The notes beneath the pieces are model-generated. The model was not told where the DNA came from. It searched no databases and saw only the letters and a list, made by a program, of their open reading frames with translations. A stretch of 25,837 nt of DNA from a virus, in IMG/VR virus record IMGVR_UViG_3300020185_000235, positions 1 to 25,837 of that record. One strand, 5' to 3'. The position numbers and the translations under genes are program-made. Below are positions 17,201 to 25,751 of this stretch, piece by piece. Every line of letters starts with the position of its first letter. The first letter of the stretch is position 1.

Positions 17201-17963
17201 GAAGTGTTTTAGAAGCATCTGAGTAACTTAACTTATCAAGCGTAAATAACTTAACTGTTTTAGTTTGAGTGACACCATCAACAATCTTTGACTTCTGTTC
17301 GTTAGATATCTTAGTGACATCAAAGTCTCCGAAGTATTGTACTGTTCTGATTGGCATTTCAATTACCTCAGAATCTAAATAATATTTTAAACCGTCTTCG
17401 GCAATTCTGTCTTGTAGTTCTTTATATACAATCTCGCTTTCTCCTTTATATATTTCATCAAATGAATCTGATGTAGCACCGTCTTTTAAATCAAAAATAA
17501 ATCTTTCAATATAAACTCTTTCCGTTTCTACTGGAATTTGACCACTAACGTCTAATCTAATAGTTAATAAAGGATTTAAAAAGTCCTCAAAGAATTCATT
17601 TAACTTTGTATTAAATTGAGTAGGTGCCGCAAGTGATGTGATTGGTTTAGAAGGGCCTTTAAGTTTAGAAGTGTATATTTTTCTATAAGCTCCATCTTTT
17701 AATCTTACATTTGCTCCGCTACCTTCAACACCAGAAATAGATTCTAAATTCTTGTTTAGTCTTTCAATTTCTCTTTTTAAATATCCAAATGCAGGAATCT
17801 GTACTGATTTAACTCCTTCACCAGAAGGATCCCATAAATCTACAGTAACTGTTTCTTTATCTGTTGAGATCGCCTCATTAATACGATTGAAAGTTTCTAG
17901 AGAATTAGTGTTTAATTCTAGAAACTGTTCAAGTAATTGCGATATTGAATTTTGTGCACTCAT
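14295..17963 (-). CDS. Large tail/baseplate structural protein with coiled coils and FN3-like region, 1222 aa
   Basis: An elongated multi-domain protein. Residues about 420-505 are strongly coiled-coil (IKQLKSDKLAAEQSLKNINE and on). Residues about 510-650 look like a fibronectin type III pair, ending IMVKSVSEAGYPANP, then SDWSDIVKVEFPE, a motif I associate with baseplate proteins of large phages. A second short coil (718-744, KLLELQNEVESLRAQI) may trimerise the C-terminal part. The C-terminal 470 residues are Gly/Ser/Thr/Asn-rich and fibre-like, with LTGSDGSGGD near 895. No membrane segment, no enzyme motif. It starts 2 bases downstream of the stop of the 656-aa gene. It is probably a baseplate-to-fibre connector or long fibre subunit; the exact T4 counterpart (gp9-gp12 or gp34-37 type) cannot be assigned. 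Confidence 0.7.
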   Translation of the reverse strand: MSAQNSISQLLEQFLELNTNSLETFNRINEAISTDKETVTVDLWDPSGEGVKSVQIPAFGYLKREIERLNKNLESISGVEGSGANVRLKDGAYRKIYTSKLKGPSKPITSLAAPTQFNTKLNEFFEDFLNPLLTIRLDVSGQIPVETERVYIERFIFDLKDGATSDSFDEIYKGESEIVYKELQDRIAEDGLKYYLDSEVIEMPIRTVQYFGDFDVTKISNEQKSKIVDGVTQTKTVKLFTLDKLSYSDASKTLQETEVLKVSDSLVINSGELRTRYIVRSIDSSTSQVELELIEGFESIKVGSNVLSVYRDIDVDLDVEIKIGFDEKQIVFIKPIDPISNIPSNEYSPGIGFYSNELQISTEDGTIKNLASYYKDEVSDFGQFIKALSVDYIPPAAVGVKPNTPILAPDDLKVIQINKHLTDNTTTKKIKQLKSDKLAAEQSLKNINEAIKVKKSLLNTKKFKSKVERDKQLNEFRALVNEKASEVKLFGSIVAEIKAAADSIDISTASPKFRVRGFWPIPSPKTVGEELSQEVVQFKTRYRYVSTSGKTSTIDQIEFNDTTNNTKKTAAFSNWIEVQGPVRKRELNDAGIYKWVVESEEDAQAVNFNSIDLPIRSGEVIEIMVKSVSEAGYPANPVTSDWSDIVKVEFPEGELSTDSLAGLISQNELDNLKVSLKEDLESVGVYDHVGDSFTVNEKYFAHNASSLASGFLTGEQNPISVYDKLLELQNEVESLRAQIDGTIGELLVQIIDEDGNVTPVTNNSKVKLFAGYYIDEIPTTNAKGSIVTKNFKINLSNTKATNLELIARILGDIEQPAYSSTASTVWGLQSGAIDPVVSSNTYYTTEGKYDLAPVVYQNLDATESTESYFNDSPVQSAQLRGQFLYSRFMNIANDNSLYLTGSDGSGGDIDAADDSGYDTFEYGINTAYQISGVTTNSTDKSKSFVNATAATWSDSASTNDYIWNGAYNGTNNTPGSVSVSTVTAALYDNAIFIHKDHPLTESGMVALDIAKNGFVGMPKTAPRRASDLYGKKQTPFRLTNTIVATAGVGSGAGSGPVLGLRTAGKNSFEPNDQYLLGGHSCGSFLYVSPLGKDSLVVDASNKRGKKIIEGSSSNAINIDMVFQYRMTDYSGTGDTGRGRVGGIISNSLQNLTYSKIIGIDIVDSNNTDFQFDVEVYSKYRATGKNINSITSSMLTNYTSNGKYTPFRGRSVDFSLPNIREEF

Positions 17964-17965
17964 AG

Positions 17966-19936
17966 TTATCTTATAATTTCAAGTTCGAATGTCTTGTTTA
18001 TTTCATCAACGCAAACTAATTCGATATATGGCTTATTGCTTAATAGATCTGTTTCGCTGATCGTATTTATTAATTTCCAGTTACCTTTTTTACCTACGAA
18101 TATATTAATTTTATTGTTATTCATATGATCAATTGAAGTTTTAAAAGTTAATTTAATAACCTGTCCTACTTTAACTGGAATAACACTATCATCTAAGTAT
18201 ATATCTAAGTCTCTTACAAAGTCCTCGTCTTCAGTATATACTCTAATTAAATTATCATATCTTTTTATTCTTGTCCAAATACCAGTGATATCCGCTTCTT
18301 GTGGATTCCATGCAAGATCTTTGTCTATTTTAACTTCAACTCCTTCGCTTACTAAATCGTAGATATGTATCTGATTAAGACTATATCCGTTGTTTACGTT
18401 TTGTATCTTTATTTTCTGAGGATTACTTTTATCTATTAAGATTCCGTTTCCTGCAGATATAACATCTGTATTATATTGAATAGATGTTGGTATCTTACCG
18501 TTAATAACTTGATTTAACCTGTCGTTCGTCTTAGATATAATATCTAAAATAGAACCAGCGTTTTTAAAGTTAAGTGAAGCGTCTTCTATAGATTTTTCTA
18601 ATGCTATAACTTTAGCTGAAATAGAACTTTGATCAATTGAAGTCATCATTAAGTTTTCTAATTCATCAAGCCTGTCAGACATAATATTAAATCTATGACT
18701 TGCTTCTGCTAATATTTTAGCAGCGTTTTCTAAAGAACTTGTAGTATCAAAGAATAAATCCATTGAGAATGTAGTAAAGTCATTGATATTTGTTTCAATA
18801 CCTACATTATCTAAAGAAGAATTAAATTTAACGTTTAATTTTAATGCAAACGCATTACCATTTAAACCTGTTACTTCGTTCGGCTTATATTTGCTTAATT
18901 CCGGTAAGTACCATCCAGTACTATTTGGATCATTTTTAAAGTTATCTAATAATATAACTCCATATAAGTTTGTTGTTCTATTGCCAGGGTTAGATTTAGA
19001 ATATACATCATAGTATACTAAGATCGCATTAAATCTAAAGTCTCCACCTCTTTTTGAATAATCTTGAATTGTGTTAAGCTTGGCATCACCTTCAATAGCA
19101 GCATATGTTATTGGGCTCCATTCAATACCGTAATTATAAGTTGAATTTGGATCAATATTTATCGTACCATCACTTGAATCCGCTAAAGACCCTAAATTTA
19201 TATTAGCATCTGGATGTGCTTGTCCGTCTCTTCCGTTAATAAAAGAACCAGGTTCGTATGATGTAGCAGTCGTGTTATAGCTTGAGTTTTTAAATAAAAC
19301 AGTTGGAGTATATCCAGCTGACGTTGGTACATTAATAAAGACTTCATTATAAGTATCACCATTATAATTTTTGTCATTAGTAACATCTACGTTTCCTAAA
19401 TATTTAACCACTTGGCTATATTCCGATCCATTTTGTATTGAATCATTTTCTTCTACTACTCTATTATATCCTGATGCAGCTTCTTGTGAATTAGCTGGTC
19501 TTGTTCTAAATGCTCCAATTTCGTTTAACCACTTAAAAAAGATCTTTTCAGCATCAGAAGAATATATTGAATTGTCAAAATCGTCGTCTGTTAGTATAAA
19601 GTTTTCTAAGTTAAGGGCGTAGTTTTGGAACGTGGTGGCAAAATGACGGTTTGCGTTATCGTCAGGGCTGTCTCCATCATAATTTGGCGCAATACCAGGT
19701 ACTCCGTTAACTGGGGCAACTGGGCCACCTTCGAATAAATTATTAAATTGTATGTAATTATTTGTTGCTCCACCAGAAGGCTCGTCAACAACTGGTAAAT
19801 CTAATAATGCGAATTTTGAATACTCAAAAACAATATCTGGATTATAATATGCACGTGTTAAATCCCTAGCGGCGCTAGAGAAAGCATACATAGTACCTCC
19901 CTGTTCTTGAGGAATTCTAATTAATGGTGTAGCCAT
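17966..19936 (-). CDS. Baseplate/tail structural protein, 656 aa
   Basis: The N-terminus MATPLIRIPQEQGGTMYAFS leads into a long acidic, Asn/Gly-rich beta region (to about 400) that includes SPITYAAIEGDAKLN and STGWYLPELSKYKPN. A helical, probably coiled-coil part follows at about 405-472 (HRFNIMSDRLDELENLMM and on), then a compact C-terminal beta domain (about 490-656) ending in FELEIIR. The arrangement (head, coil, knob) suits a trimeric structural protein between wedge and fibre. It lies in a run of structural genes, 17 bases after the 183-aa fibre-like gene, with an A/T-only leader. I do not recognise the family. High confidence as a virion protein by context. Confidence 0.65.
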   Translation of the reverse strand: MATPLIRIPQEQGGTMYAFSSAARDLTRAYYNPDIVFEYSKFALLDLPVVDEPSGGATNNYIQFNNLFEGGPVAPVNGVPGIAPNYDGDSPDDNANRHFATTFQNYALNLENFILTDDDFDNSIYSSDAEKIFFKWLNEIGAFRTRPANSQEAASGYNRVVEENDSIQNGSEYSQVVKYLGNVDVTNDKNYNGDTYNEVFINVPTSAGYTPTVLFKNSSYNTTATSYEPGSFINGRDGQAHPDANINLGSLADSSDGTINIDPNSTYNYGIEWSPITYAAIEGDAKLNTIQDYSKRGGDFRFNAILVYYDVYSKSNPGNRTTNLYGVILLDNFKNDPNSTGWYLPELSKYKPNEVTGLNGNAFALKLNVKFNSSLDNVGIETNINDFTTFSMDLFFDTTSSLENAAKILAEASHRFNIMSDRLDELENLMMTSIDQSSISAKVIALEKSIEDASLNFKNAGSILDIISKTNDRLNQVINGKIPTSIQYNTDVISAGNGILIDKSNPQKIKIQNVNNGYSLNQIHIYDLVSEGVEVKIDKDLAWNPQEADITGIWTRIKRYDNLIRVYTEDEDFVRDLDIYLDDSVIPVKVGQVIKLTFKTSIDHMNNNKINIFVGKKGNWKLINTISETDLLSNKPYIELVCVDEINKTFELEIIR

Positions 19937-19953
19937 TTACTTATTTTATTTTT

Positions 19954-20505
19954 TTAAAAAGTTAATGTAGTGTTAGCATGTGCAATAACATACCATAAAG
20001 AATTAACTTGTCTTAATGTTAACGTTCCGTTATCTCCAACTGTAAAGTTAGCTGAAACTCCTGCAATATTAGTTGCGTCAATATCAAAGGCTCCGTCTGC
20101 GATAAAAGTTACACATTGACCTTCTACTCCTAATGCAACAACATTTACGTTTGATAAACCTGTAGCAGATCCATTTAACACGTAAGTTGATTTAGTGTAG
20201 ATTGAAGGCATAACAGTTACTGATCCAGTAGACACAGAATAAATTAAACCATCTTCTAAAGTTAACGCTCCATCTACTGTCATTGGCTTTAATACCGTAA
20301 CTGCAGTTGAATCCGCTGATAATACATTAGAGATATTTAACGATGATGCCGCTACCGCTCCTGTAAGGGTTAGTGTTTGTGTGTTTACATCAAGTAAATT
20401 ACCGATGCTAATTAGCTCATCGTTCATCTGTTGAAAATTGTCGTTTAATACGATTCTCGACGAAGATAGACTGTCTGTTCCGTTGATTGTTGTGATACTT
20501 GCCAT
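19954..20505 (-). CDS. Small fibre/adaptor-like protein, 183 aa
   Basis: The start (TINGTDSLSSSRIVLNDNFQ, then QMNDELISIGN) contains an N-x-N-F-x-Q element like the KVNYNFDQI and KLNFNFGQL elements near the N-termini of the two collagen fibres, suggesting a shared attachment segment. Residues 42-100 are a chain of short Thr/Ser/Ala/Val strands, typical of beta-prism or fibre shafts. The C-terminal 70 residues (GQCVTFIADGAFDID, then TLRQVNSLWYVIAHA) look like a small beta-sandwich knob. It directly follows the gp7-like gene (one base between) and precedes the 656-aa structural gene. Likely a short fibre, plug or decoration of the baseplate. Family not recognised with certainty. Confidence 0.6.
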   Translation of the reverse strand: MASITTINGTDSLSSSRIVLNDNFQQMNDELISIGNLLDVNTQTLTLTGAVAASSLNISNVLSADSTAVTVLKPMTVDGALTLEDGLIYSVSTGSVTVMPSIYTKSTYVLNGSATGLSNVNVVALGVEGQCVTFIADGAFDIDATNIAGVSANFTVGDNGTLTLRQVNSLWYVIAHANTTLTF

Positions 20506-20506
20506 T

Positions 20507-23272
20507 TTAGATTATTTTTAATATATTTTTATTTACTGTATTTTTGTTCCCGTTAGAATCCAATAGATCTAATGATATTGTATAATATCCCCTATCGCTA
20601 AATAGGTGAGTTAATATTGGATTACTATAATATATATCTTCGATATTTAATGTATTGTTAGTTAATTTCCATTGTTGACTAATTACCCCAGGCATATTAG
20701 TTAAATCGTAAGAAAATGTCAAATGATTTAAAAGATTTAATTCTGCCATACTATTTATTATATAGGTGTCATCAAAGCTAGGGTTATAACTTATAAAGTT
20801 TATTTTTTCACGAATTGCTGACGTATACGGCGTGTAATTTTCTATGCTACTCATCCAAACATATTTAAAATCATATGTTCTTGTAGGTTCTTTACCAACT
20901 GCTAATATGTATAATAATTGATCTTCAGTATTCGGGAAAGATATTGAATCTCCATCGACATCAAACGGTAAGTTATCTTTAAATATTGGATTATAATTGA
21001 ATTTAGAAAGTATAGGATGTTCGTTAGAATCTAAACTACTAAGTTCATCTGCAATTAACTGCCATTGCGCTGTAGCATATGATGTTGGTGGAATTGTATT
21101 TACTATTTCATAACTATCTCTTGAGATTACACCAGTTACTGAATCTTCTTGTGTAATATTAATCCATTGATTGTTAGGTACTGCCCAGATCTGAAAAGAC
21201 GAATTAATATCTGATCCGACTCTTGTCATTTCCCAAGTTAAATTAGGGCCGTCGTTCCATAGATGCTTTTTAAGAGATGCCCATTGATATGGACCTGCTG
21301 TTTCGCTAAATCCACTTGAACTATTAGAATCTTGATATCTTCTAACAGTCGATGCAGGTATACCGTATTCATCTTCATCGTAAATATAATTAGCTCGATC
21401 CATTGATAAATAATAAGTTCCTATTACATCTTGTACCGGCAACATGTTCTCTCTTGACCAATCCCAACTAGAACCAGCTGCATCCCATGTGTGTTTATAT
21501 CCTTTCCAATCTAATTTCTTTGTTGCTAACTGAGTTAATCCATAAACTTCAACGTTCTTGTTTTTAACTTCAACAGCGTCTTTTAATATTTTAGTACTCT
21601 TTACGTTGTATAAATCATATAGGTTAGCTTCAACTGTATATGATCCAACATATGGTAATGTCATTGGGAAATTGATATATTCTTCAATAGGTCCTCTGAA
21701 AGATCTTAGATAATTCTTTGGTCCTCTTAGTACCCATTCAATTTCATAAACTCCACGATGCCACCAGTTGTTCCAAGTTAATAAATGGTCTCCTGTGTCA
21801 GTAGCATCCATGAATGAAAATTCAGCAGCATCCCATTGATCTGCTATTCCATCAATCTGTAGGGTTATTGGAGCTCCAATTGGAATTCCATCAACCGTGT
21901 TGAATGTATCTAAATTACTATTATAGTATTCAGTATAAAAATCTGTAATAGATTCTGATATATTTAATTTATCCGCAGAGGGAATTGTATTAAAATCTTG
22001 ACCAAATCCTGTAAGTCTATAATCAACTTTACGTAAATCTTCAATAAATATGTTTCTTCCTTCTGGCTTTACAACTGGATTAAATTCTATTCCAGCCGTT
22101 TGTGTTTTTATAGATTGCTGATTATTCCATACATTTTGATTAAATTGAGAAAAGTAATCACCTTCACCCGTTATATCTACGATCTTAGCTTGTAGTGGTA
22201 GGTAATCTTTTTGTAATTTCTTTTTTAATCCATATAGTTTAATTAAAACCTCATCTGGAGAATAGTCAATAGTCTCTTGAACTGTTGGAATATCCCATTC
22301 ATCCTGAAGACCTGTTGGTGTATTTAATCGATACACTAAACTAAATCTTGAAGTTTTCTTTTGGTTTGAGTTTGGTAACTCTCCTCCTTTATTTTTGTCA
22401 GCTAAGAAACCAACAACATCTTGATTTGGAACAGCAACTGCTTTTAATTTTCCAAAATTTTCAGATTGTTCGTTAATATTTAGCCAATATTCTTTTAGTG
22501 TGATTTTATCGTATCCAAAGAAATCAATTGCATTTAATAGAGCTTTATAAGTTCCAATAAATGGTTTGATTTGAGAAGCTTGTAAAAGCAACTCTTTACG
22601 TTTTTGGTTTAATATAATAAAATCAGGAGATTGTTCTTGTATGTTAGAGTCTTTAAATATAAAATAATCTAAGTCATCTAAGTTCATTCCCATGTTAGAA
22701 AGTAGAGTTCTTAATCTTTCATCCTCTCCTTCAACTTCACCATATACTTTAATTTGTGCAATCTCTCTAGTTTCAACTCCATTAATCAACTCTGTTACGT
22801 ATAACGTCCTGATATGAAAACCTTCAATGTCAGAATTTAATGCAATTTGTGAAGTGATTGGAGTAGCTTTTAAATTATCTGTAACTACTTTGACACCATT
22901 AGATGTTGATACTGAAGTAGTTGCTGGAAGTAGTTGACCTACTTGTGAATCGTCTATTTGTATATATAATTCTCCAGCATCTTGTTTAGCGCTATATAAA
23001 AATACATCCTCGCTAGTATTATAATCATCTTTAAATTTAAATTTAAAAGAGACTACGCCAGCGGACTCTGCGATTGGAGTCACATGCAATTTTTCACCAA
23101 GAGATCCTGCAACTTCTTCTAAAACGTGTAGGGTTAGTGTTTCATATAGTCCAGTTGAAACTAATGGCAAATATGAAACCCCTTTCCATATATTTAATTC
23201 ATTGTCATAAATTAAATTTAGGTCGTTAGATTCACTATCGAAAAATCTTAAATTTTGATAAATCTGCGCCAT
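20507..23272 (-). CDS. Baseplate wedge protein with P2 gpI/T4 gp7-like segment and PKD-like domains, 921 aa
   Basis: It follows the gp6-like gene and a 90-aa gene, where T4-like wedge cores carry gp7 (about 1030 aa, related at its core to P2 gpI). Residues 224-263 are helical, with KPFIGTYKALLNAIDFFGY (236-254) matching the gpI signature GT-x2-AL-x3-L/I-x3-G. The rest is beta-rich. Two parts look like PKD/Ig-type domains: 503-570 (VGSYTVEANLYDLYN) and 851-920 (DRGYYTISLDLLDSNGN). The region between has many Trp (NNWWHRG, HTWDAAGSSWDWS). The ATG overlaps the preceding stop by one base (TAATG). The wedge role is a good inference; it would form the gp6-gp7-gp25 core that sets baseplate geometry. 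Confidence 0.6.
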   Translation of the reverse strand: MAQIYQNLRFFDSESNDLNLIYDNELNIWKGVSYLPLVSTGLYETLTLHVLEEVAGSLGEKLHVTPIAESAGVVSFKFKFKDDYNTSEDVFLYSAKQDAGELYIQIDDSQVGQLLPATTSVSTSNGVKVVTDNLKATPITSQIALNSDIEGFHIRTLYVTELINGVETREIAQIKVYGEVEGEDERLRTLLSNMGMNLDDLDYFIFKDSNIQEQSPDFIILNQKRKELLLQASQIKPFIGTYKALLNAIDFFGYDKITLKEYWLNINEQSENFGKLKAVAVPNQDVVGFLADKNKGGELPNSNQKKTSRFSLVYRLNTPTGLQDEWDIPTVQETIDYSPDEVLIKLYGLKKKLQKDYLPLQAKIVDITGEGDYFSQFNQNVWNNQQSIKTQTAGIEFNPVVKPEGRNIFIEDLRKVDYRLTGFGQDFNTIPSADKLNISESITDFYTEYYNSNLDTFNTVDGIPIGAPITLQIDGIADQWDAAEFSFMDATDTGDHLLTWNNWWHRGVYEIEWVLRGPKNYLRSFRGPIEEYINFPMTLPYVGSYTVEANLYDLYNVKSTKILKDAVEVKNKNVEVYGLTQLATKKLDWKGYKHTWDAAGSSWDWSRENMLPVQDVIGTYYLSMDRANYIYDEDEYGIPASTVRRYQDSNSSSGFSETAGPYQWASLKKHLWNDGPNLTWEMTRVGSDINSSFQIWAVPNNQWINITQEDSVTGVISRDSYEIVNTIPPTSYATAQWQLIADELSSLDSNEHPILSKFNYNPIFKDNLPFDVDGDSISFPNTEDQLLYILAVGKEPTRTYDFKYVWMSSIENYTPYTSAIREKINFISYNPSFDDTYIINSMAELNLLNHLTFSYDLTNMPGVISQQWKLTNNTLNIEDIYYSNPILTHLFSDRGYYTISLDLLDSNGNKNTVNKNILKII

Positions 23273-23544
23273 TATCTAAAGTTTTTATAATCTTTTTTAG
23301 TTGTAAACGATTTAAATCCTTTTAAGTATGTTACCGAACCAACAAGGTCAGCTAATACTTTCTGGATTAAAACTACAAAATCATTCATTCTATTATTTCT
23401 AACAATATAAGGAGATATAGATTTCCTTAACATGTTGTCTTCATACGCATTCCCCTGATTCTTACGATTATCCATAACGCTCTCTCGGATAGTATAGTTT
23501 CGCTTCTGTCTGCTCTTAAATAGATTTTGTATTAATGATGCCAT
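23272..23544 (-). CDS. Small basic protein in the baseplate wedge operon, 90 aa
   Basis: A 90-residue, Lys/Arg/Asn-rich protein beginning MASLIQNLFKSRQKRNYTIRE. The first 50 residues are basic and polar. Residues 55-75 (DFVVLIQKVLADLVGSVTYLKG) are a hydrophobic amphipathic helix, too polar for a clear membrane span. It overlaps both neighbours by one base at TAATG junctions, between the gp6-like and gp7-like genes, so its amounts are probably tied to theirs. By place it could be a wedge accessory or a short linker seated between gp6 and gp7. No T4 counterpart of this size is known to me at this spot. Gene status is strong through the double coupling; function unknown. Confidence 0.6.
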   Translation of the reverse strand: MASLIQNLFKSRQKRNYTIRESVMDNRKNQGNAYEDNMLRKSISPYIVRNNRMNDFVVLIQKVLADLVGSVTYLKGFKSFTTKKDYKNFR

Positions 23545-25364
23545 TATAGTGCTCTTCTATTTTTAGCCTGTATTTTAGAGAATATTGTATTAGGTACCGC
23601 CGGTTCATCGAAATAAATAGATAATGCAGCTTGTTCTCCAAGTTTAGCATCATCAGGTATTACAACGCCATCGCGATCTAACCAACCTCCTCTGAATAGG
23701 GCAACTTCTTCTTTTCCTAATAATATATCACCAAAAGAATCTAAATTAATTACATCCTCTGGTAATGCAGCGTTAGGTTCAAAACTTATTTTTCTTTCAG
23801 TAACTGTTCTTTTAAAGAAAACATATTTTTGTTTTCCATTACCAATATCTTCTAGTACTGGAGTAGAAGGAGTAACTGTAACTTTGTTCAGGGTGTAATA
23901 TCCTAATCTCCTTGCATCTTCCTCTACTTTAGATATAAATCTTACATTTACTGAATCAATCCCCTCAACGCTCTCTAAAAGGGCGATAATGTCTGACTTT
24001 GGTAAACGATCTCTTCTTGTTATATTGATTAAATAATCCGATATTCTAGAACGTATTTCAGAATAAAGTGCAGGTTTGTTATATCCTTCAAAATATCTAA
24101 CTTTAACATCCATGCTAAAATATTGAACATCAGGTTCTACGATCTTAACTTCTGTCGTAACCATCTGTTGTCCGCTATTTTCAAGTAATTCTAAGAATCC
24201 ATTCTTTTCGTCGCTTGAGAAAAAGAACTCATCTAATGCTAAACTAAAATAATCTTTATTTTTGCTTAATTTTTTAGCAGTATCAGGTAACATAAATAAA
24301 TATATTACATTGTCATCATCGATATAACCATCATCTGTTGTATTGTACGCATCTAAATAAGAAAACATTCCATATCTTGAAAGGAAATGTTCAAATGATT
24401 CTGGATTTGCCAACACAAATGAATGTGACTGTAACGGTGCGATTAATTTAGTTAATTCTACCGATTCAGGATCTGCTCCCATTTTAGGCGCAGCAGTAAA
24501 AGAAGACTCTAACAATTCGTTTAAGTCATATGTTTCTCCTAATGAATCAAAACCTTCAGTTACAAATTTAAAAGTAAGATCTTTAGATCCTGATAAATTA
24601 CCTTTTGTTCCGTCTGTATTTAAATATTCTACTTCAATAGAAGATCCTGCTACTGGTATTTTACCAAAAGAACCATTTCCAAAATAAATATCTAATCCTC
24701 CATTAATCCCTGTTTTAACAAGATACCCTTGAGTACCTACCTTCATATCATATAAAGAATCGTATTTAGACCATAGTGTGCTATTGACACTTACTCTAAC
24801 TGAATGATGATCTGTTGCTTTCTTAGTAACTATATTATAAGACTGTAGTTTTTCACCAGTTCCTGTTACGGTCTGTGTTTCAGTCTTTCCCTGTACAACT
24901 GGGATACGAATATACGCAGCGTTACTTTTTTCAATTCTAAATTGATCGTTGTTTGTTTTTAAAATATACTCTAAACCGTTTGCTGTACATTTTATGATAG
25001 CATTTTGTGGTATATTAAGAGCGTCTCCTGCAATATCAGTAGATGCTGAAGTGTTTAACCTAATTTTAATTTCACCATATGCACTTGCTCCTCTAAATGC
25101 GTCGTGACCTGCTAGTCTTGCAAGTCCGTATATTGATTCAGGGTTTTGAGCAGTTAATATATTCTGTTCAACTGTTGCGTCTTCAACATAGAAGAAAATT
25201 AGTTTAGTAATTTCAGATAATACATCCAAGATTTGTGAGAATGGAGAAGCAGTCGTGAATAGTTCACTAGTCCTTCCATATAAACGAGACATATATGACC
25301 TCGTATCCGTGATCATATCATTTGCTCTTAATCTAGTTGCATTTAAAAATTTAAATTCAGCCAT
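23544..25364 (-). CDS. Baseplate wedge protein gp6-like (baseplate J family), 606 aa
   Basis: The protein forms the ring of the baseplate wedge in contractile tails. The N-terminus (1-100) is helical with SPFSQILDVLSEITKLIFFY and AQNPESIYGLARLAGHDAFRG, where gp6/J proteins have their packing helices. A beta domain follows (about 95-270, VEYLNTDGTKGNLSG). Residues about 415-478 hold the J-type signature: a strand (YFSMDVKVRYFEGY), the helix IRSRISDYLINITRRDRLPKSDI, and then LLESVEGIDSVNVRFIS. T4 gp6 is 660 aa, so the length fits. It comes 17 bases after the gp25-like gene, the order seen in many contractile systems. The leader (tataaaaataaacaATG) has no Shine-Dalgarno. Family call is secure. 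Confidence 0.85.
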   Translation of the reverse strand: MAEFKFLNATRLRANDMITDTRSYMSRLYGRTSELFTTASPFSQILDVLSEITKLIFFYVEDATVEQNILTAQNPESIYGLARLAGHDAFRGASAYGEIKIRLNTSASTDIAGDALNIPQNAIIKCTANGLEYILKTNNDQFRIEKSNAAYIRIPVVQGKTETQTVTGTGEKLQSYNIVTKKATDHHSVRVSVNSTLWSKYDSLYDMKVGTQGYLVKTGINGGLDIYFGNGSFGKIPVAGSSIEVEYLNTDGTKGNLSGSKDLTFKFVTEGFDSLGETYDLNELLESSFTAAPKMGADPESVELTKLIAPLQSHSFVLANPESFEHFLSRYGMFSYLDAYNTTDDGYIDDDNVIYLFMLPDTAKKLSKNKDYFSLALDEFFFSSDEKNGFLELLENSGQQMVTTEVKIVEPDVQYFSMDVKVRYFEGYNKPALYSEIRSRISDYLINITRRDRLPKSDIIALLESVEGIDSVNVRFISKVEEDARRLGYYTLNKVTVTPSTPVLEDIGNGKQKYVFFKRTVTERKISFEPNAALPEDVINLDSFGDILLGKEEVALFRGGWLDRDGVVIPDDAKLGEQAALSIYFDEPAVPNTIFSKIQAKNRRAL

Positions 25365-25381
25365 TGTTTATTTTTATAATT

Positions 25382-25735
25382 TTATATATAGACTCCTAAT
25401 TGGAATCTAGAATCTACTGTAATGTCTAAAAAGACTACGTGGTTTGATACGTCATCAACTACTTCGATGTCAACGCTAACACTATATTTAGAAGCAAGCG
25501 GAATATATTCTGCTATTTGATTATCAATAATTGTTTTTAATTGAAAATCGTTGTATCTAAATTCATAAACATAATCTTCTAAATTTGCTCCAAAATTAGG
25601 TTGCCCCAATACTTCTCCTTTTCTTGTGAAAAGCATTGTTTGTATCTGTGTTAACAACATTGACAGTTCGTTGTCTTGTTGCATCACATCAGCCTTGTAA
25701 CCAGGTTCTCCTATATTTTTTACGTAAAACTCCAT
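25382..25735 (-). CDS. Baseplate wedge protein gp25-like (GPW/gp25 family), 117 aa
   Basis: Length and pattern match the small gp25/P2 gpW family, which sits at the centre of each wedge and contacts the first sheath ring. After an N-terminal strand (1-20), the helix MLLTQIQTMLFTRKGEVLGQ leads into PNFGANLEDYVYE (46-58), where the family motif (G-E, P-x-F-G) is conserved (Glu41, Pro46, Gly49). A second helix (about 60-80, NDFQLKTIIDNQIAEYIP) and two strands (VSVDIEVVDD, HVVFLDITVD) complete the fold. The name 'lysozyme-like' in databases is historical; no active site is expected. It is the first complete gene of the wedge set here. The leader contains TATATATA 6 bases before the ATG and no Shine-Dalgarno. 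Confidence 0.9.
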   Translation of the reverse strand: MEFYVKNIGEPGYKADVMQQDNELSMLLTQIQTMLFTRKGEVLGQPNFGANLEDYVYEFRYNDFQLKTIIDNQIAEYIPLASKYSVSVDIEVVDDVSNHVVFLDITVDSRFQLGVYI

Positions 25736-25751
25736 ATGATTATATATACGT

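Noticed and set aside
25741-25748. TATATATA and similar boxes close to several starts (also 1508-1514 and in the 7414-7456 gap) as T4-type late promoters
   Set aside because: They are not the TATAAATA consensus, some lie too near the ATG for a normal leader, and such strings are common at about 70% A+T.
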